64,000 bases of DNA, taken from NCBI GenBank assembly GCA_018716385.1, contig DVJZ01000049.1, positions 62,001 to 126,000 on the forward strand. Reading direction: 5' to 3'. Origin of the DNA: Candidatus Enterenecus merdae. Lineage in GTDB: Bacteria; Bacillota; Clostridia; Oscillospirales; Oscillospiraceae. Below the pieces are notes generated by a model, which was not told the origin of the DNA, did not search any database, and saw only the letters and a list, made by a program, of their open reading frames with translations. Position numbers and translations under genes: made by a program. This document shows positions 30,621-39,600 of this stretch, piece after piece (positions within the stretch are counted from its first letter, which is position 1; every line of letters starts with the position of its first letter).

Positions 30621-31652
30621 TCAGCGCTGTCCCTTATCATAGGGGATGCCCTCCGCTTTGGGCGCCCGGGAGCGCTTGGAGGTGAAGGCCAATACCGCCA
30701 GGGTGATCAGGTAGGGCAGCATCCGGTAGAAGTGGGAGCTGATGCCCAGCTCATTGAGCAAAAAGACGCCATCTCCGTTGATGTCCAAGCTGGAGTAGGA
30801 GGCGGCGATGCACTTGAACAGCCCAAACAGCAGGGACGCCCCGGCGATGTTCAGCGGCTTCCAGTTGCCGAAGATCATCACCGCCAAGGCCAGGAAGCCA
30901 AAGCCGGCCACATCCCCGTTGGCCGTGCAGTTGGCGGTGGTCAGGGCATAGACAAAGCCTCCCATGCCCGCCAGCGCTCCGGAAATGGTGGTGCCGGCGT
31001 AGCGCATCTTGTAAACGTTGATGCCCAGGGAGTCAGCGGCCTGTGGATTCTCCCCGCAGGAGCGCAGGCGCAGGCCAAAGCGGGTCTTGTACAACAGGAT
31101 GGCCAGCAACACAAAGATCAGGATGCACACATAAGTGGCCAGGTAGGTGCGGTCCAGGAAGGTGGAGCCGAGAAAGCCCATCTCCTCATTCCGGCCGTAT
31201 CCGAAATCGCTCTTTTGGATCATGAACCAGCTGGCCGCGTTCCCGGTGGCCATCTGCAGGGTGTTCTGGCTGGCGATGATGCGGATGAAGAACAGCACCA
31301 GGGCCGGGGCCATCAGGTTCAAAGCGGTGCCGCCGATGGTCTGGTCCGCCTTCAGGTTCACCGAGGCAAAGGAGAGCAGCAGGGAGAACACGCCCCCCAT
31401 CAGGGCGGACACCGCCATAGCCAGCAGCTCAAAGCCCTGCAGGGCGATCCAGTTTCCCTGGGCATAGGCCGCATCAAACACGCCGGCCTGCTGCACCAGG
31501 TTGACGAAAAGCACCCCGATGAATGCGCCGAAGATCATGATGCCCTCCAGCGCCAGGTTGATGATCCCGCTGCGCTCGGCAAAGACGCCGGCCAAGGCCA
31601 CCACCATCAGCGGAATGGCATAGAGCATCGTTTGCTGAATCAGGAATGTCAT
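30621..31652 (-). CDS. ABC transporter permease, nucleoside (NupQ/YufQ) type
   Basis: 343-residue inner-membrane permease of the branched-chain/simple sugar permease superfamily used by BMP-family nucleoside importers. About eight to ten hydrophobic segments; typical parts are FAERSGIINLALEGIMIFGA (the conserved cytoplasmic E-G-M region), LALMAPALVLFF-like stretches and the GLRLRSCGENPQAADSLGIN EAA-like loop with Gly that contacts the ATPase. The ATG overlaps the stop of the other permease gene by 4 bp. With its partner it forms the heterodimeric channel for purine or pyrimidine nucleosides. Confidence 0.88.
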   Translation of the reverse strand: MTFLIQQTMLYAIPLMVVALAGVFAERSGIINLALEGIMIFGAFIGVLFVNLVQQAGVFDAAYAQGNWIALQGFELLAMAVSALMGGVFSLLLSFASVNLKADQTIGGTALNLMAPALVLFFIRIIASQNTLQMATGNAASWFMIQKSDFGYGRNEEMGFLGSTFLDRTYLATYVCILIFVLLAILLYKTRFGLRLRSCGENPQAADSLGINVYKMRYAGTTISGALAGMGGFVYALTTANCTANGDVAGFGFLALAVMIFGNWKPLNIAGASLLFGLFKCIAASYSSLDINGDGVFLLNELGISSHFYRMLPYLITLAVLAFTSKRSRAPKAEGIPYDKGQR

Positions 31653-32917
31653 CCCTCTCCCCCTCCTTTCCCAGGACGCTCCGGATCCATGGCTGGAGCA
31701 GGTGTAGGCGGGTCGTCTATCGCCCCGGGCTGGCCCCCCTCAAGCTCTTCCAGCAGCCGCTTCCGCCGGCCCCGCAGCAGCAGCTTGATGGCCAGGGAGA
31801 AGGCGCTGAGGTAGACGATGGTGGCCACAATGATGTCGGTGATGTACTCATTGTAGGGCGTGAGATTGGTGATCTGCTGGCCCACCACGTCCAGCATGGA
31901 CATGAAGCAGCCGGCAAAGACCACCCCAATGGGGTTGCTCACCGCCAGCAGCGCCACAGGGATACCGCTAAACCCTACGTCTGGCAGGGATTGATAGGTG
32001 TTCCAGTAGAATTCCGTGTTGCCCGACAGGTAGTACAGCGCCGCCCCCGCCCCGGCCAGCGCGCCGGCAATGGCCATGGACAGCACGATGTTGCGCCGGT
32101 CTGCAATGCCAGCGTACCGGGCCGCGTGGCGGTTGGCCCCACAGGCCTTGAGCTGGTAACCCAGGGTGGTCTTGTTCATCAGGATGTACATGAGCACCGC
32201 GATGACGACGGCCACCAGGATGCCCCCATTCACCTGGGAGTTTGGAAAGAGCTGATCCAGCCCCAGCTTGGCCGTCTGCACCCCGTTGAAGCTGGTCTTG
32301 TAGATATAGGCGCTCTTGGTGCTCTCCACCAGGTTGCGAAACTGGCTGCCGTCAAACATCCAGGTCACCAGGTTGGCGGCGATCCAGTTGGTCATGATGC
32401 AGGCCAGCACCTCGTTAATATTCAGCAGAGCCTTCACCAGGCCTGGGATGCAGCCCCACAGCGCTCCCGCCAGCGTGCCGCCCAGAAAGGCGATGATCCA
32501 GACCAGGGGGGCGGGTACCACCTGGGTGGGGATGCCAAGGGCCAGCATCAGGGTGGCGGCGGTGCCCATCAGATACTGACCCGGCGCGCCGATGTTGAAT
32601 AAGCCGGTCTTGTAGGCCACCGCCACCGACAGCCCAGTGAGGATCAGCGGCGTGGCCCGGAAGAGCATGTCCCCCATGCTCACCGGGTTAAAGCCAAAGG
32701 TGAGCGCTCCGGTTGCAGTCCGGCCGGTGCTGAACAGCCCCAAAAACTCCAGCCGTACGGCTTCCCACACAGTGCCCAGGCCCAGGTTGGGATTGGACAG
32801 CCCCATGATCAGGATGATCACAGCGCCCACTGCCAGTCCGATGAGGATGGAGATCAGGGAGGCGGCCACCGATTGGGTCCCCTCCCGTCGCCACAGCTTG
32901 GAAACCTTTCCCTTCAT
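31649..32917 (-). CDS. ABC transporter permease, nucleoside (NupP/YufP) type
   Basis: 422-residue permease with an N-terminal extension, the larger of the two channel subunits. About ten membrane segments; characteristic parts are the [20 protein letters not shown] loop and the cytoplasmic [20 protein letters not shown] coupling helix. The C-terminus is a basic and proline-rich cytoplasmic tail. I chose ATG 32917 because it overlaps the ATPase stop (GCATGA) and lies 11 bp after GGAGGGG; a GTG nine bases earlier is too close to the ribosome site. Confidence 0.88.
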   Translation of the reverse strand: MKGKVSKLWRREGTQSVAASLISILIGLAVGAVIILIMGLSNPNLGLGTVWEAVRLEFLGLFSTGRTATGALTFGFNPVSMGDMLFRATPLILTGLSVAVAYKTGLFNIGAPGQYLMGTAATLMLALGIPTQVVPAPLVWIIAFLGGTLAGALWGCIPGLVKALLNINEVLACIMTNWIAANLVTWMFDGSQFRNLVESTKSAYIYKTSFNGVQTAKLGLDQLFPNSQVNGGILVAVVIAVLMYILMNKTTLGYQLKACGANRHAARYAGIADRRNIVLSMAIAGALAGAGAALYYLSGNTEFYWNTYQSLPDVGFSGIPVALLAVSNPIGVVFAGCFMSMLDVVGQQITNLTPYNEYITDIIVATIVYLSAFSLAIKLLLRGRRKRLLEELEGGQPGAIDDPPTPAPAMDPERPGKGGGEG

Positions 32918-34455
32918 GCCCCCCACCCCTCCTTTTCCGCCCGCTTGGCCCCCGACATATACAGGCCCAGCTCCTGGGCGTCGGTGGAGGCGGGATCCAG
33001 CTCGCCTACGATCTCCCCCTCATACATCACCAGGATCCGGTCGGACAGGCTCAGCACCTCGTCCAGCTCCAGCGAAACCAGCAGCACCGCCCGGCCCTTG
33101 TCCCGTTCGGCCACCAGCTGACTGTGGATGTATTCGATGGCGCCCACATCCAGCCCCCGGGTGGGCTGGACGGCTACGATCAGCTCCTTTTCCCGATCCA
33201 GCTCCCGGGCGATGATGGCCTTTTGCTGGTTGCCCCCGGACATGGAGCGGGCGATGGTGGATGGCCCCTGGCCTGAGCGCACATCGTACTGCTGGATCAG
33301 CTGCTGGGCATACTGGCGCACCGCCCCTTGGCGGAGAAAGCCCAGGCGCTGAAAAGCCGGCTCCCGGAAGCGCTGAAGCACCAGGTTTTGCTCCAGGGTG
33401 AAGTCCAGGATGAGCCCGTGCTTGTGCCGGTCCTCCGGGATGTGGCTCAAATGTTGTCCACGCTGACGGATGGAGGCCCGGCCGATCTCCTCTCCGCACA
33501 GCCTCACCCGGCCCGCCGAGGGCTTCTCCAGCCCGGTCAGGCCGTAGACCAACTCGCTCTGGCCGTTGCCGTCAATGCCGGCGATGCACACGATCTCCCC
33601 GGCCCGCACCTGGAAACTCACGTTGCGCACCGCGTCCCGCCGGCGCCCTTCCCCGCGCACGCACAGCCCGTCCACCTCCAGCACGCTCTGCCCTGGCTGG
33701 GCCTTGCCCTTGACCACCTCCAGCTGCACCGGGCGGCCCACCATCATGTTGGACAGCGCCTGCTTGTCCGTCTCCCGGGTGGCCACCGTGCCCACCAGCT
33801 TGCCCTTGCGCAGCACGGTGACCCGGTCGGATACCGCCATGATCTCGTTGAGCTTATGGGAGATGAATAGGATGCTTTTCCCCTCCTGGGCAAACTCCCG
33901 CATGGTGGCCATCAGCTCATCGATCTCCTGGGGGGTGAGCACCGCGGTGGGTTCGTCAAAGATCAGGATCTCATTGTCCCGGTAGAGCATCTTCAGGATC
34001 TCCACCCGCTGCTGCATCCCCACGGTGATATCCTCCACCCTGGCGTCCAGATCCACCCGGAGGCCATAGCGCTGGGAGAGCTGCTCCACCTTGCGCCGGG
34101 CCTCCTTCTTCTGGAGAAAGCCCAGCTTGGCCGTCTCCGCGCCCAGGATGATGTTGTCCAGCACCGTGAACACCTCCACCAGCTTGAAATGCTGGTGGAC
34201 CATGCCGATGCCCAAGGCGGTGGCGTCGTTGGGGTTGTGGATCTTCACCACCTGGCCGTTCTTGCGGATCTCCCCCGCCTCCGGCTGGTACAGGCCGAAC
34301 AGCACGCTCATCAGGGTGGATTTGCCCGCGCCATTTTCCCCCAGCAGGGCATGGATCTCCCCCCGGCGCAACTCCAGGGTGATGTCGTCGTTGGCCACAA
34401 TCCCGGGGAACTGCTTGGTGATGTGGCGCATCTCAATGACGTTGTCAGTCTGCAT
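32914..34455 (-). CDS. ABC transporter ATP-binding protein, nucleoside (NupO/YufO) type
   Basis: 513-residue protein with two nucleotide-binding domains in one chain. The first has Walker [13 protein letters not shown] and Walker [16 protein letters not shown]; the signature is the degenerate [13 protein letters not shown]. The second has a degenerate Walker A ([18 protein letters not shown]), signature [16 protein letters not shown] and [10 protein letters not shown]. This arrangement is usual for sugar and nucleoside importers. The start ATG 34455 follows a GGGAGGGAG site and its own promoter. It is directed at the same substrate as the BMP lipoprotein encoded upstream. Confidence 0.92.
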   Translation of the reverse strand: MQTDNVIEMRHITKQFPGIVANDDITLELRRGEIHALLGENGAGKSTLMSVLFGLYQPEAGEIRKNGQVVKIHNPNDATALGIGMVHQHFKLVEVFTVLDNIILGAETAKLGFLQKKEARRKVEQLSQRYGLRVDLDARVEDITVGMQQRVEILKMLYRDNEILIFDEPTAVLTPQEIDELMATMREFAQEGKSILFISHKLNEIMAVSDRVTVLRKGKLVGTVATRETDKQALSNMMVGRPVQLEVVKGKAQPGQSVLEVDGLCVRGEGRRRDAVRNVSFQVRAGEIVCIAGIDGNGQSELVYGLTGLEKPSAGRVRLCGEEIGRASIRQRGQHLSHIPEDRHKHGLILDFTLEQNLVLQRFREPAFQRLGFLRQGAVRQYAQQLIQQYDVRSGQGPSTIARSMSGGNQQKAIIARELDREKELIVAVQPTRGLDVGAIEYIHSQLVAERDKGRAVLLVSLELDEVLSLSDRILVMYEGEIVGELDPASTDAQELGLYMSGAKRAEKEGWGA

Positions 34456-34494
34456 CACGCTTCTGCTCCCTCCCTCCCGCTTTTCTTTGACAAC

Positions 34495-34523
34495 ATTATA
34501 TAATAGCCCCTCCCAAAAGACAA
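34495..34523 (-). promoter_or_regulatory. Promoter of the nupOPQ-type genes
   Basis: Minus strand -35 TTGTCT (34518-34523), 17 bp spacer, perfect -10 TATAAT (34495-34500). It lies between the terminator after the BMP gene and the ATPase gene, so the transporter core has its own transcription start. Confidence 0.75.
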
Positions 34524-34550
34524 GGGAATTCTTCCCTCCCCCTCCATGGG

Positions 34551-34582
34551 AAAGGGCGGAACGCAATGCGTTCCGCCCTTTT
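34551..34582 (-). terminator. Terminator after the BMP lipoprotein gene
   Basis: Near-perfect 15-bp palindrome (34551-34565 with 34567-34581) with T/A ends. It separates high-level lipoprotein expression from the membrane components. Confidence 0.75.
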
Positions 34583-34603
34583 GAAATGGAGATCCAGGTT
34601 GGA

Positions 34604-35812
34604 TCACTCCACCATATTCAGGTTTAGGTTGGTCCACTGCGTGCCGGCCTGGTTAGCAAAGTTGGCGTCCACCACCACAGTGCCGTCCACCAGCTGCTGG
34701 TAGAGCTGCTCGTACTGCTCCACGGTGTAGCTCTCAAAGCGCCAGGCCTCGTCAGTGGTGGGCAGGCCCACAGCGTCCTCGGCCGCGCCCAGCTTGGTAG
34801 CCTGGCCGCCAATCTGGGTGAAGGTCTCGTCATACACATGGTCCAGAGCCCACTGCACCGCGTCGGCCAGGCTCTTCATGGCAGAGGTGATGACAAAGTC
34901 ACCCTCGCCGGACTGGTCCACATCCACGCCGATCACATACTTGCTGTTGGTGGCGGCGGCATTGGAAATGGAGTTGAACATGGCCCCGCCGCAGGCAAAG
35001 ACGACCTCGGTGCCGCTGGCATACCAGCCGGAGATCATGGTCTGCAGGTCGGTGGAAGCCTGGAAGTCGGCCCCGTACAGCCAGGAGAAGTTCACATCCA
35101 CGGTGATGTCCAGCTCGGCAGCCGCGGCATTGATCCCCTGGAGGTAGCCATAACCAAACCGGTTGCAGGCGTCGTTGTTGCCGCCGCCGCCACCGGAGAA
35201 GCCCAGGCTGGTGAAACCGTCCATCACGGCGGCGTAACCGGCCAGATAGCCGGCCTGCTCCTCCTGGAAGGAGATGGCGGCCACGTTGGTCAGCAGATTG
35301 CCCTCGTCATCGCTGAGGGGATTGCCGTCGATGAAGATGAAGGGGACGTCGGAAAACTCCATGGCGGCCCGGCGCAGGGCGGCCTCCTGGAGGTAGCCGG
35401 CGCACACCACCACCTCCGCGCCGCCCTCCACGGCGGCCCGCATGGCGTTGTAGCGGTCCTCGTCGGTGGCCTCGGAATTGTTGGCGGGCCGGTAGTACTT
35501 GTAGCTCAGGCCGTTGTTGGCGGCGTACAGTTTCACGCCGTCATAGGTACCCTGGTTGAAGGACTTGTCCTTCAGATCGCCCACGTCGGTGACGAAGGCC
35601 ACCTGATAGGTGCCGTCCTCAGAGCGCATGTCGTCGGCGATGCTGTTGGGGTCGGTGATCTCTGCGGCGGAGCCGCTGTTGGTGGGCTCCCCGCTGGAGG
35701 TCTCCGAGGAGCCGGCGCTGGCATCAGGGCTCTGGTTGGCGTCGTTGCTGTTACAGGCCGCCAAACTCAGCGCCATGGTCATGGCCAACAACAGAGCAAC
35801 AAGCTTTTTCAT
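34604..35812 (-). CDS. BMP family nucleoside-binding lipoprotein
   Basis: Substrate-binding lipoprotein of a nucleoside ABC importer, 402 residues. A lipoprotein signal (MKKLVALLLAMTMALSLAAC) ends in the lipobox cysteine, followed by a Ser/Gly-rich spacer. The mature domain shows the BMP pattern: QVAFVTDVGDLKDKSFNQGT, VVVCAGYLQEAALRRAAMEF, FIFIDGNPLSDDEGN, FSGGGGGNNDACNRFGYGYL and YVIGVDVDQSGEGDFVITSA. It would be anchored outside the cell membrane. I start at ATG 35812; the frame upstream has no role. It lies between deoC and the ATPase gene and has its own promoter and terminator. Confidence 0.93.
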   Translation of the reverse strand: MKKLVALLLAMTMALSLAACNSNDANQSPDASAGSSETSSGEPTNSGSAAEITDPNSIADDMRSEDGTYQVAFVTDVGDLKDKSFNQGTYDGVKLYAANNGLSYKYYRPANNSEATDEDRYNAMRAAVEGGAEVVVCAGYLQEAALRRAAMEFSDVPFIFIDGNPLSDDEGNLLTNVAAISFQEEQAGYLAGYAAVMDGFTSLGFSGGGGGNNDACNRFGYGYLQGINAAAAELDITVDVNFSWLYGADFQASTDLQTMISGWYASGTEVVFACGGAMFNSISNAAATNSKYVIGVDVDQSGEGDFVITSAMKSLADAVQWALDHVYDETFTQIGGQATKLGAAEDAVGLPTTDEAWRFESYTVEQYEQLYQQLVDGTVVVDANFANQAGTQWTNLNLNMVE

Positions 35813-35953
35813 TGGGCATACATCCTTTCTTTTTCTTTTGAACCGAGGGCAATATCGCAAGGGCAAACGCCCACAGCTCCGGTGCCTCGTCCTCCCAGTC
35901 GAGAGGGAATGCTGGCCGCGCGGCCATGCGGCCCCGCCTCCAGAACCGCCTTC

Positions 35954-35982
35954 ATTATACAGGGGATGCGACAAAATTACAA
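35954..35982 (-). promoter_or_regulatory. Promoter of the BMP lipoprotein gene
   Basis: Minus strand -35 TTGTAA (35977-35982), 17 bp spacer, perfect -10 TATAAT (35954-35959), inside the 197 bp between deoC and the lipoprotein gene. The leader also contains a GGCCGC/GCGGCC hairpin near 35923-35942. Confidence 0.8.
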
Positions 35983-36009
35983 GCAGATTTTACACCCGCG
36001 CCCCGCCCC

Positions 36010-36675
36010 TCAATATCCCTGGGCCTGCTGGCCCTTCACCAGCCTGACGATCCGGCTGGTGCCCAGCCGGTCGGCGCCCAGCTCCAGAAAGTCCTGGGCG
36101 TCCTCCAAAGTGGCGATGCCGCCGGCGGCCTTGACCCGCACCCGTGGGGCCACCTGGGCGCGGAACAGGGCCACATCCTCCCGAGTGGCCCCGCCGGTGG
36201 AGAATCCGGTGGAGGTCTTGATATAGTCCGCGCCGCTGTCCGACACCACATGGCACAGCTGGATTTTTTCCTCCTGGGTGAGCAGGCAGGCCTCCACAAT
36301 CACCTTTAGAACCCGCTCGCCGCAGGCCCGCTTCACCGCCTGGATCTCCTCCAGCAGCTTATCCCACAGCCCGTCCTTCACCCAGCCCAGGTTGACCACC
36401 ATGTCGATCTCTTCCGCCCCGTTGGCAATGGCCTCTTTGGTTTCAAAGACCTTGACCATGGTGGTGGCGTATCCGTTGGGAAAGCCGATGACAGTGCACA
36501 CCGGCAGCCTGTCCCCCAGGTAGTCCGCCGCCTGCCTGACGTAGCTGGGTGGAATGCACACGCTGGCACAGCCGTACTCCACCCCTTCGTCGCACAGCTG
36601 CCGGATCTCATCCCAAGTGGCCGTCTGGGCCAGCAGAGTGTGGTCCACCGCGGCCAGGATGCGTTTGGGTTCCAT
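36010..36675 (-). CDS. deoC: Deoxyribose-phosphate aldolase
   Basis: Class I aldolase that splits 2-deoxyribose 5-phosphate into acetaldehyde and glyceraldehyde 3-phosphate, the last step of deoxynucleoside breakdown. 221 residues with AAVDHTLLAQTATWDEI, VCTVIGFPNGYATTMVK, EIDMVVNLGWVKDG, KVIVEACLLT (proton relay lysine) and the Schiff-base lysine in DYIKTSTGFSTGGAT. The start ATG 36675 is closer to the ribosome site (GAGGTGAGG) than the one three codons upstream. It precedes the nucleoside transporter genes on the same strand, which supports their nucleoside assignment. Confidence 0.96.
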   Translation of the reverse strand: MEPKRILAAVDHTLLAQTATWDEIRQLCDEGVEYGCASVCIPPSYVRQAADYLGDRLPVCTVIGFPNGYATTMVKVFETKEAIANGAEEIDMVVNLGWVKDGLWDKLLEEIQAVKRACGERVLKVIVEACLLTQEEKIQLCHVVSDSGADYIKTSTGFSTGGATREDVALFRAQVAPRVRVKAAGGIATLEDAQDFLELGADRLGTSRIVRLVKGQQAQGY

Positions 36676-36704
36676 TGTCCTCACCTCTCTCGTATTCTGT
36701 CCCT

Positions 36705-36733
36705 ATCATACCCCCTTCCGCCCTCCCTTGCAA
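36705..36733 (-). promoter_or_regulatory. Promoter of deoC
   Basis: Minus strand -35 TTGCAA (36728-36733), 17 bp spacer, -10 TATGAT (36705-36710), 30 bp before the start codon. Confidence 0.75.
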
Positions 36734-36831
36734 GTATGACAGATGATAAAATACCCCGCTTTCCCGGGAAGATCGCAACCTCTCTCGCCCAAGACACAAC
36801 CATTAGTTGTAATTTGACAACATACACTCCA

Positions 36832-36860
36832 TTGAATTCAATTGTTGGTTTTGCTATGAT
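36832..36860 (+). promoter_or_regulatory. Promoter and dyad in front of the XRE-ABC pair
   Basis: -35 TTGAAT (36832-36837), 17 bp spacer, -10 TATGAT (36855-36860). Short dyads (TTGGTT with AACCAA, and TTGTAAT/TTGACAAC nearby) flank the -10, as expected for self-control by the XRE protein. Confidence 0.5.
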
Positions 36861-36889
36861 ACAACCAAAGGATGAAATGAGGTGATCCA

Positions 36890-37804
36890 ATGAACGAGGG
36901 ATTGAGCCAACAGATCACGCGGCTGCGCCGGGAGCGGGGGCTGACCCAGGAACAGATGGGCCAGCTGGTTGGGGTGTCTGCCCAGGCGGTGAGCAAGTGG
37001 GAGAAGGGGGGCGCGCCTGACGTGGAGCTGCTGCCCGTCTTGGCCGACCGGCTGGGAGTGAGCATAGACGCGCTGTTTGGCCGGGAGGAGACCGCCCCCC
37101 AGGACATGGCCGGTCAGCTGAGCCGGTGGATCCAGACCATCCCACAGGCCGAACGGATGGGCCGGCTCTTCCGTCTGATGGCTACCACCATGCTGGATCT
37201 CTATGTGGATCCCAGAAACTTGAATCAGGACGCGGGCAAGACGGTGGCAGCCACCTGCTACATGAATGGCATCGACGGCACCCTGTTCTGGCTGCGTTCC
37301 CAGTTCGTCACCGAGGAGGGGATGATCCTGGGCGTGATGGCGGAGGACTTCCCCCTGTACCTGCTGCTGCCCGAGCCACCGGAGGGCTATGGGGCCCAGT
37401 TCGCCCCCGACGGGGACTATCGGAAGCTGTTCGCCCTGCTGGCCAAGGAGGGCTGCCTGGAGCTGCTGCGGCATCTCTATGGCAAGCCCCGCAGCTACTA
37501 CACTGCCTCCGCCCTAGCCAAGCAGGCCGGTTTACCCACCGAACAGGTGGAGGGATTATTGCCCAGCCTGGTGGACTGCCATCTGATGCAGGAGCGGTCG
37601 CTGGAGCTGGACGACGGCCCCACCAAGGTGTACTGCCTCCACGACAACCGGGGCCTGGTCCCCCTGCTCTACTTCGCCCGTTGGTTCATGGAACCGGTGG
37701 ATGCCTGGCTCTACGGCTATGATGTCCGGACCAGGCCCACCTTGGCCCTGAACGAGGAACAAAAACAGAGGAGGAAGGGAACCCAACATGAATCCAAGCA
37801 CTGA
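36890..37804 (+). CDS. XRE family regulator with C-terminal sensor-like region
   Basis: 304 residues. The first 65 form a classical helix-turn-helix (ITRLRRERGLTQEQMGQLVG, then VSAQAVSKWEKGGAPDVELL). The remainder is not a known enzyme; it contains a helical region and a possible second winged helix (SYYTASALAKQAGLPTEQVE, GLLPSLVDCHLMQERSLELD). The C-terminus overlaps the start of the ABC gene by 17 bp, so the two are made together. GAGGTGATCC precedes the ATG. It is likely to control the transporter in response to its substrate; this is inference. Confidence 0.8.
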   Translation: MNEGLSQQITRLRRERGLTQEQMGQLVGVSAQAVSKWEKGGAPDVELLPVLADRLGVSIDALFGREETAPQDMAGQLSRWIQTIPQAERMGRLFRLMATTMLDLYVDPRNLNQDAGKTVAATCYMNGIDGTLFWLRSQFVTEEGMILGVMAEDFPLYLLLPEPPEGYGAQFAPDGDYRKLFALLAKEGCLELLRHLYGKPRSYYTASALAKQAGLPTEQVEGLLPSLVDCHLMQERSLELDDGPTKVYCLHDNRGLVPLLYFARWFMEPVDAWLYGYDVRTRPTLALNEEQKQRRKGTQHESKH

Positions 37805-39500
37805 CCGCCGGGCCTATACCCGGGCCTTTTACCAGGGAAACCGGCTGAACTTTGCCCTGGCATTGTTGTTCACAGTGCTGAGCACCGGGGCGATGCTCTA
37901 CCTCTCCTGGGTGCTGGGGGAGGTAACCAACCTCATGGCCGCCAGCGACTTGGATGAGCTGGGCCGCACCCTTTCCGTCACCCTGATCTCCCTGGCCGGC
38001 ATCCTGGCCGTGGAACTGCTGACCTACTACTACAAGAGCCGGTTCATCCATAAGGCCATGCGCCAGTACAAGGACCTGGCCTTCTCCCGGCTTTCGGAAA
38101 AGAGTATCAGCGCCTTTTCCCGGGAAACCACCAGCCGGTATCTGTCCGCCCTGACCAATGACGCCAACTCGGTGGAGGAGAACTACTTAAACCGCTCCCT
38201 GCTGCTGATCTATCACGGGGCCCTGTTTGTGGGTGGCATGACCATGATGCTGGCCATGAGCTGGCAGCTGGCCCTTGCCGCCATCGTACTCTGTCTGATC
38301 CCCATAGCCTGCGCCCTGGCCATGGGAGGCGGGCTGGCCCGGCGGGAGCGGGCCATGAGCGACCAGAACGAGCGCTTTGTGGCCCAAGTGAAGGATTTCC
38401 TCTCCGGTTTCTCCATCATCAAGAGCTTCAAGGCCGAAGGGGAAGTGAAGCAGCTGTTTTGCGCCACCAACGCAGAGACCGAGCGGGTCAAGGAGCGCCG
38501 CCGCCGATGGGAGGGAATGCTCAGCGGCGCTACCCAGGTGTGCGGGGTTTTGCTCCAGATGGGCATCTTCTTCATCGGGGCCTGGCTGGCCATCACCGGA
38601 AGCATCCAGATGGGTACGGTGCTGGTCATTCTCAACCTGTGTAACTGCTTCACGGCGCCCATCCAGATCGTCCCCCAGTACTGGGCCAGCCGGAAGGCCG
38701 CCCTGGCCCTGGTGGACAAGCTGGATCAGGTCACCCGGGAGAACGCCGGACGGTCCGGCAGGGCCATCCCACCCGTCCTAAAGCAGGCCATCGCCCTGGA
38801 AGGGGTGAGCTTTGGCTATGAGGAGGGTCGGCCGGTGCTCCAGGGCCTATCCATCCGGTTTGAGCCGGGCAAGCGCTATGCGGTGGTGGGCCCTTCTGGA
38901 TCGGGCAAGTCCACCCTGCTCAGCCTGCTCATGGGCGCCTACCATAGCTACACCGGCTCCATCACCATCGACGGCCAACAGCTGCGGGAGGTGGATCCAG
39001 ACAGCCTCTACGATTTGATGAGCCTCATCGGCCAGAACGTCTTTCTCTTTGACGACACCATCACCCGCAACCTGACCCTGTTCCGGGACTTCCCAGCCCA
39101 GCAGGTGGAGGATGCTGTTCAGCGCTCCGGCCTATCAGCGCTTGTGGAACAACGGGGAGCGGACTACCGCTGCGGGGAGAACGGCGTGGGCCTGTCCGGC
39201 GGGGAGCGCCAGCGGGTATCCATTGCCAGGGCCCTGCTGCGGGGCACGCCGGTGCTCTTGCTGGACGAGGCCACCGCCGCGCTGGACAACCAGACCGCCT
39301 ATGAGGTCACCGACGGGATCCTCAGCCTGGAGGGGCTGACCCGGATCGTGGTCACCCATCGGCTGGACGCTGCGCTGATGCAGCGATATGACGAGATCCT
39401 GGTGCTGAAGGACGGGCGGCTGCTGGAGTCGGGTACCTTCCGAGAGCTGATGCAGGCCAAGAAGTATTTCTATTCCCTGTTCACCCTGTCAGAGGGATGA
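37788..39500 (+). CDS. Exporter-type ABC transporter, fused permease and ATPase
   Basis: 570-residue half-transporter. The N-terminal 310 residues hold six membrane helices, with the coupling region SRYLSALTNDANSVEENYLN typical of ABC-B exporters. The ATPase has Walker A VVGPSGSGKSTLLSLLM, Q-loop SLIGQNVFLFDDTI, signature GVGLSGGERQRVSIARALL, Walker B VLLLDEATAALDN and H-loop VVTHRL. All catalytic residues are intact. It would work as a homodimer exporting lipids, drugs or a peptide; the substrate is unknown. Paired with an XRE regulator, as often seen for drug or antimicrobial-peptide exporters. Confidence 0.93.
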   Translation: MNPSTDRRAYTRAFYQGNRLNFALALLFTVLSTGAMLYLSWVLGEVTNLMAASDLDELGRTLSVTLISLAGILAVELLTYYYKSRFIHKAMRQYKDLAFSRLSEKSISAFSRETTSRYLSALTNDANSVEENYLNRSLLLIYHGALFVGGMTMMLAMSWQLALAAIVLCLIPIACALAMGGGLARRERAMSDQNERFVAQVKDFLSGFSIIKSFKAEGEVKQLFCATNAETERVKERRRRWEGMLSGATQVCGVLLQMGIFFIGAWLAITGSIQMGTVLVILNLCNCFTAPIQIVPQYWASRKAALALVDKLDQVTRENAGRSGRAIPPVLKQAIALEGVSFGYEEGRPVLQGLSIRFEPGKRYAVVGPSGSGKSTLLSLLMGAYHSYTGSITIDGQQLREVDPDSLYDLMSLIGQNVFLFDDTITRNLTLFRDFPAQQVEDAVQRSGLSALVEQRGADYRCGENGVGLSGGERQRVSIARALLRGTPVLLLDEATAALDNQTAYEVTDGILSLEGLTRIVVTHRLDAALMQRYDEILVLKDGRLLESGTFRELMQAKKYFYSLFTLSEG

Positions 39501-39540
39501 GGTATGCGCCGAACCGACAAGCCAAACACATATACACAGG

Positions 39541-39585
39541 AAGGCCCGCCGCAGAAAAAGTCTCTGCGGCGGGCCTTCTAAGTTT
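39541..39585 (+). terminator. Terminator after the ABC gene, bidirectional
   Basis: Fourteen-base-pair stem (39541-39554 with 39564-39577) and nine-base A-rich loop, followed by TAAGTTTT. The ispH-S1 gene converges on it from the right. Confidence 0.85.
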
Positions 39586-39600
39586 TAGGGTCAGCTGGAC

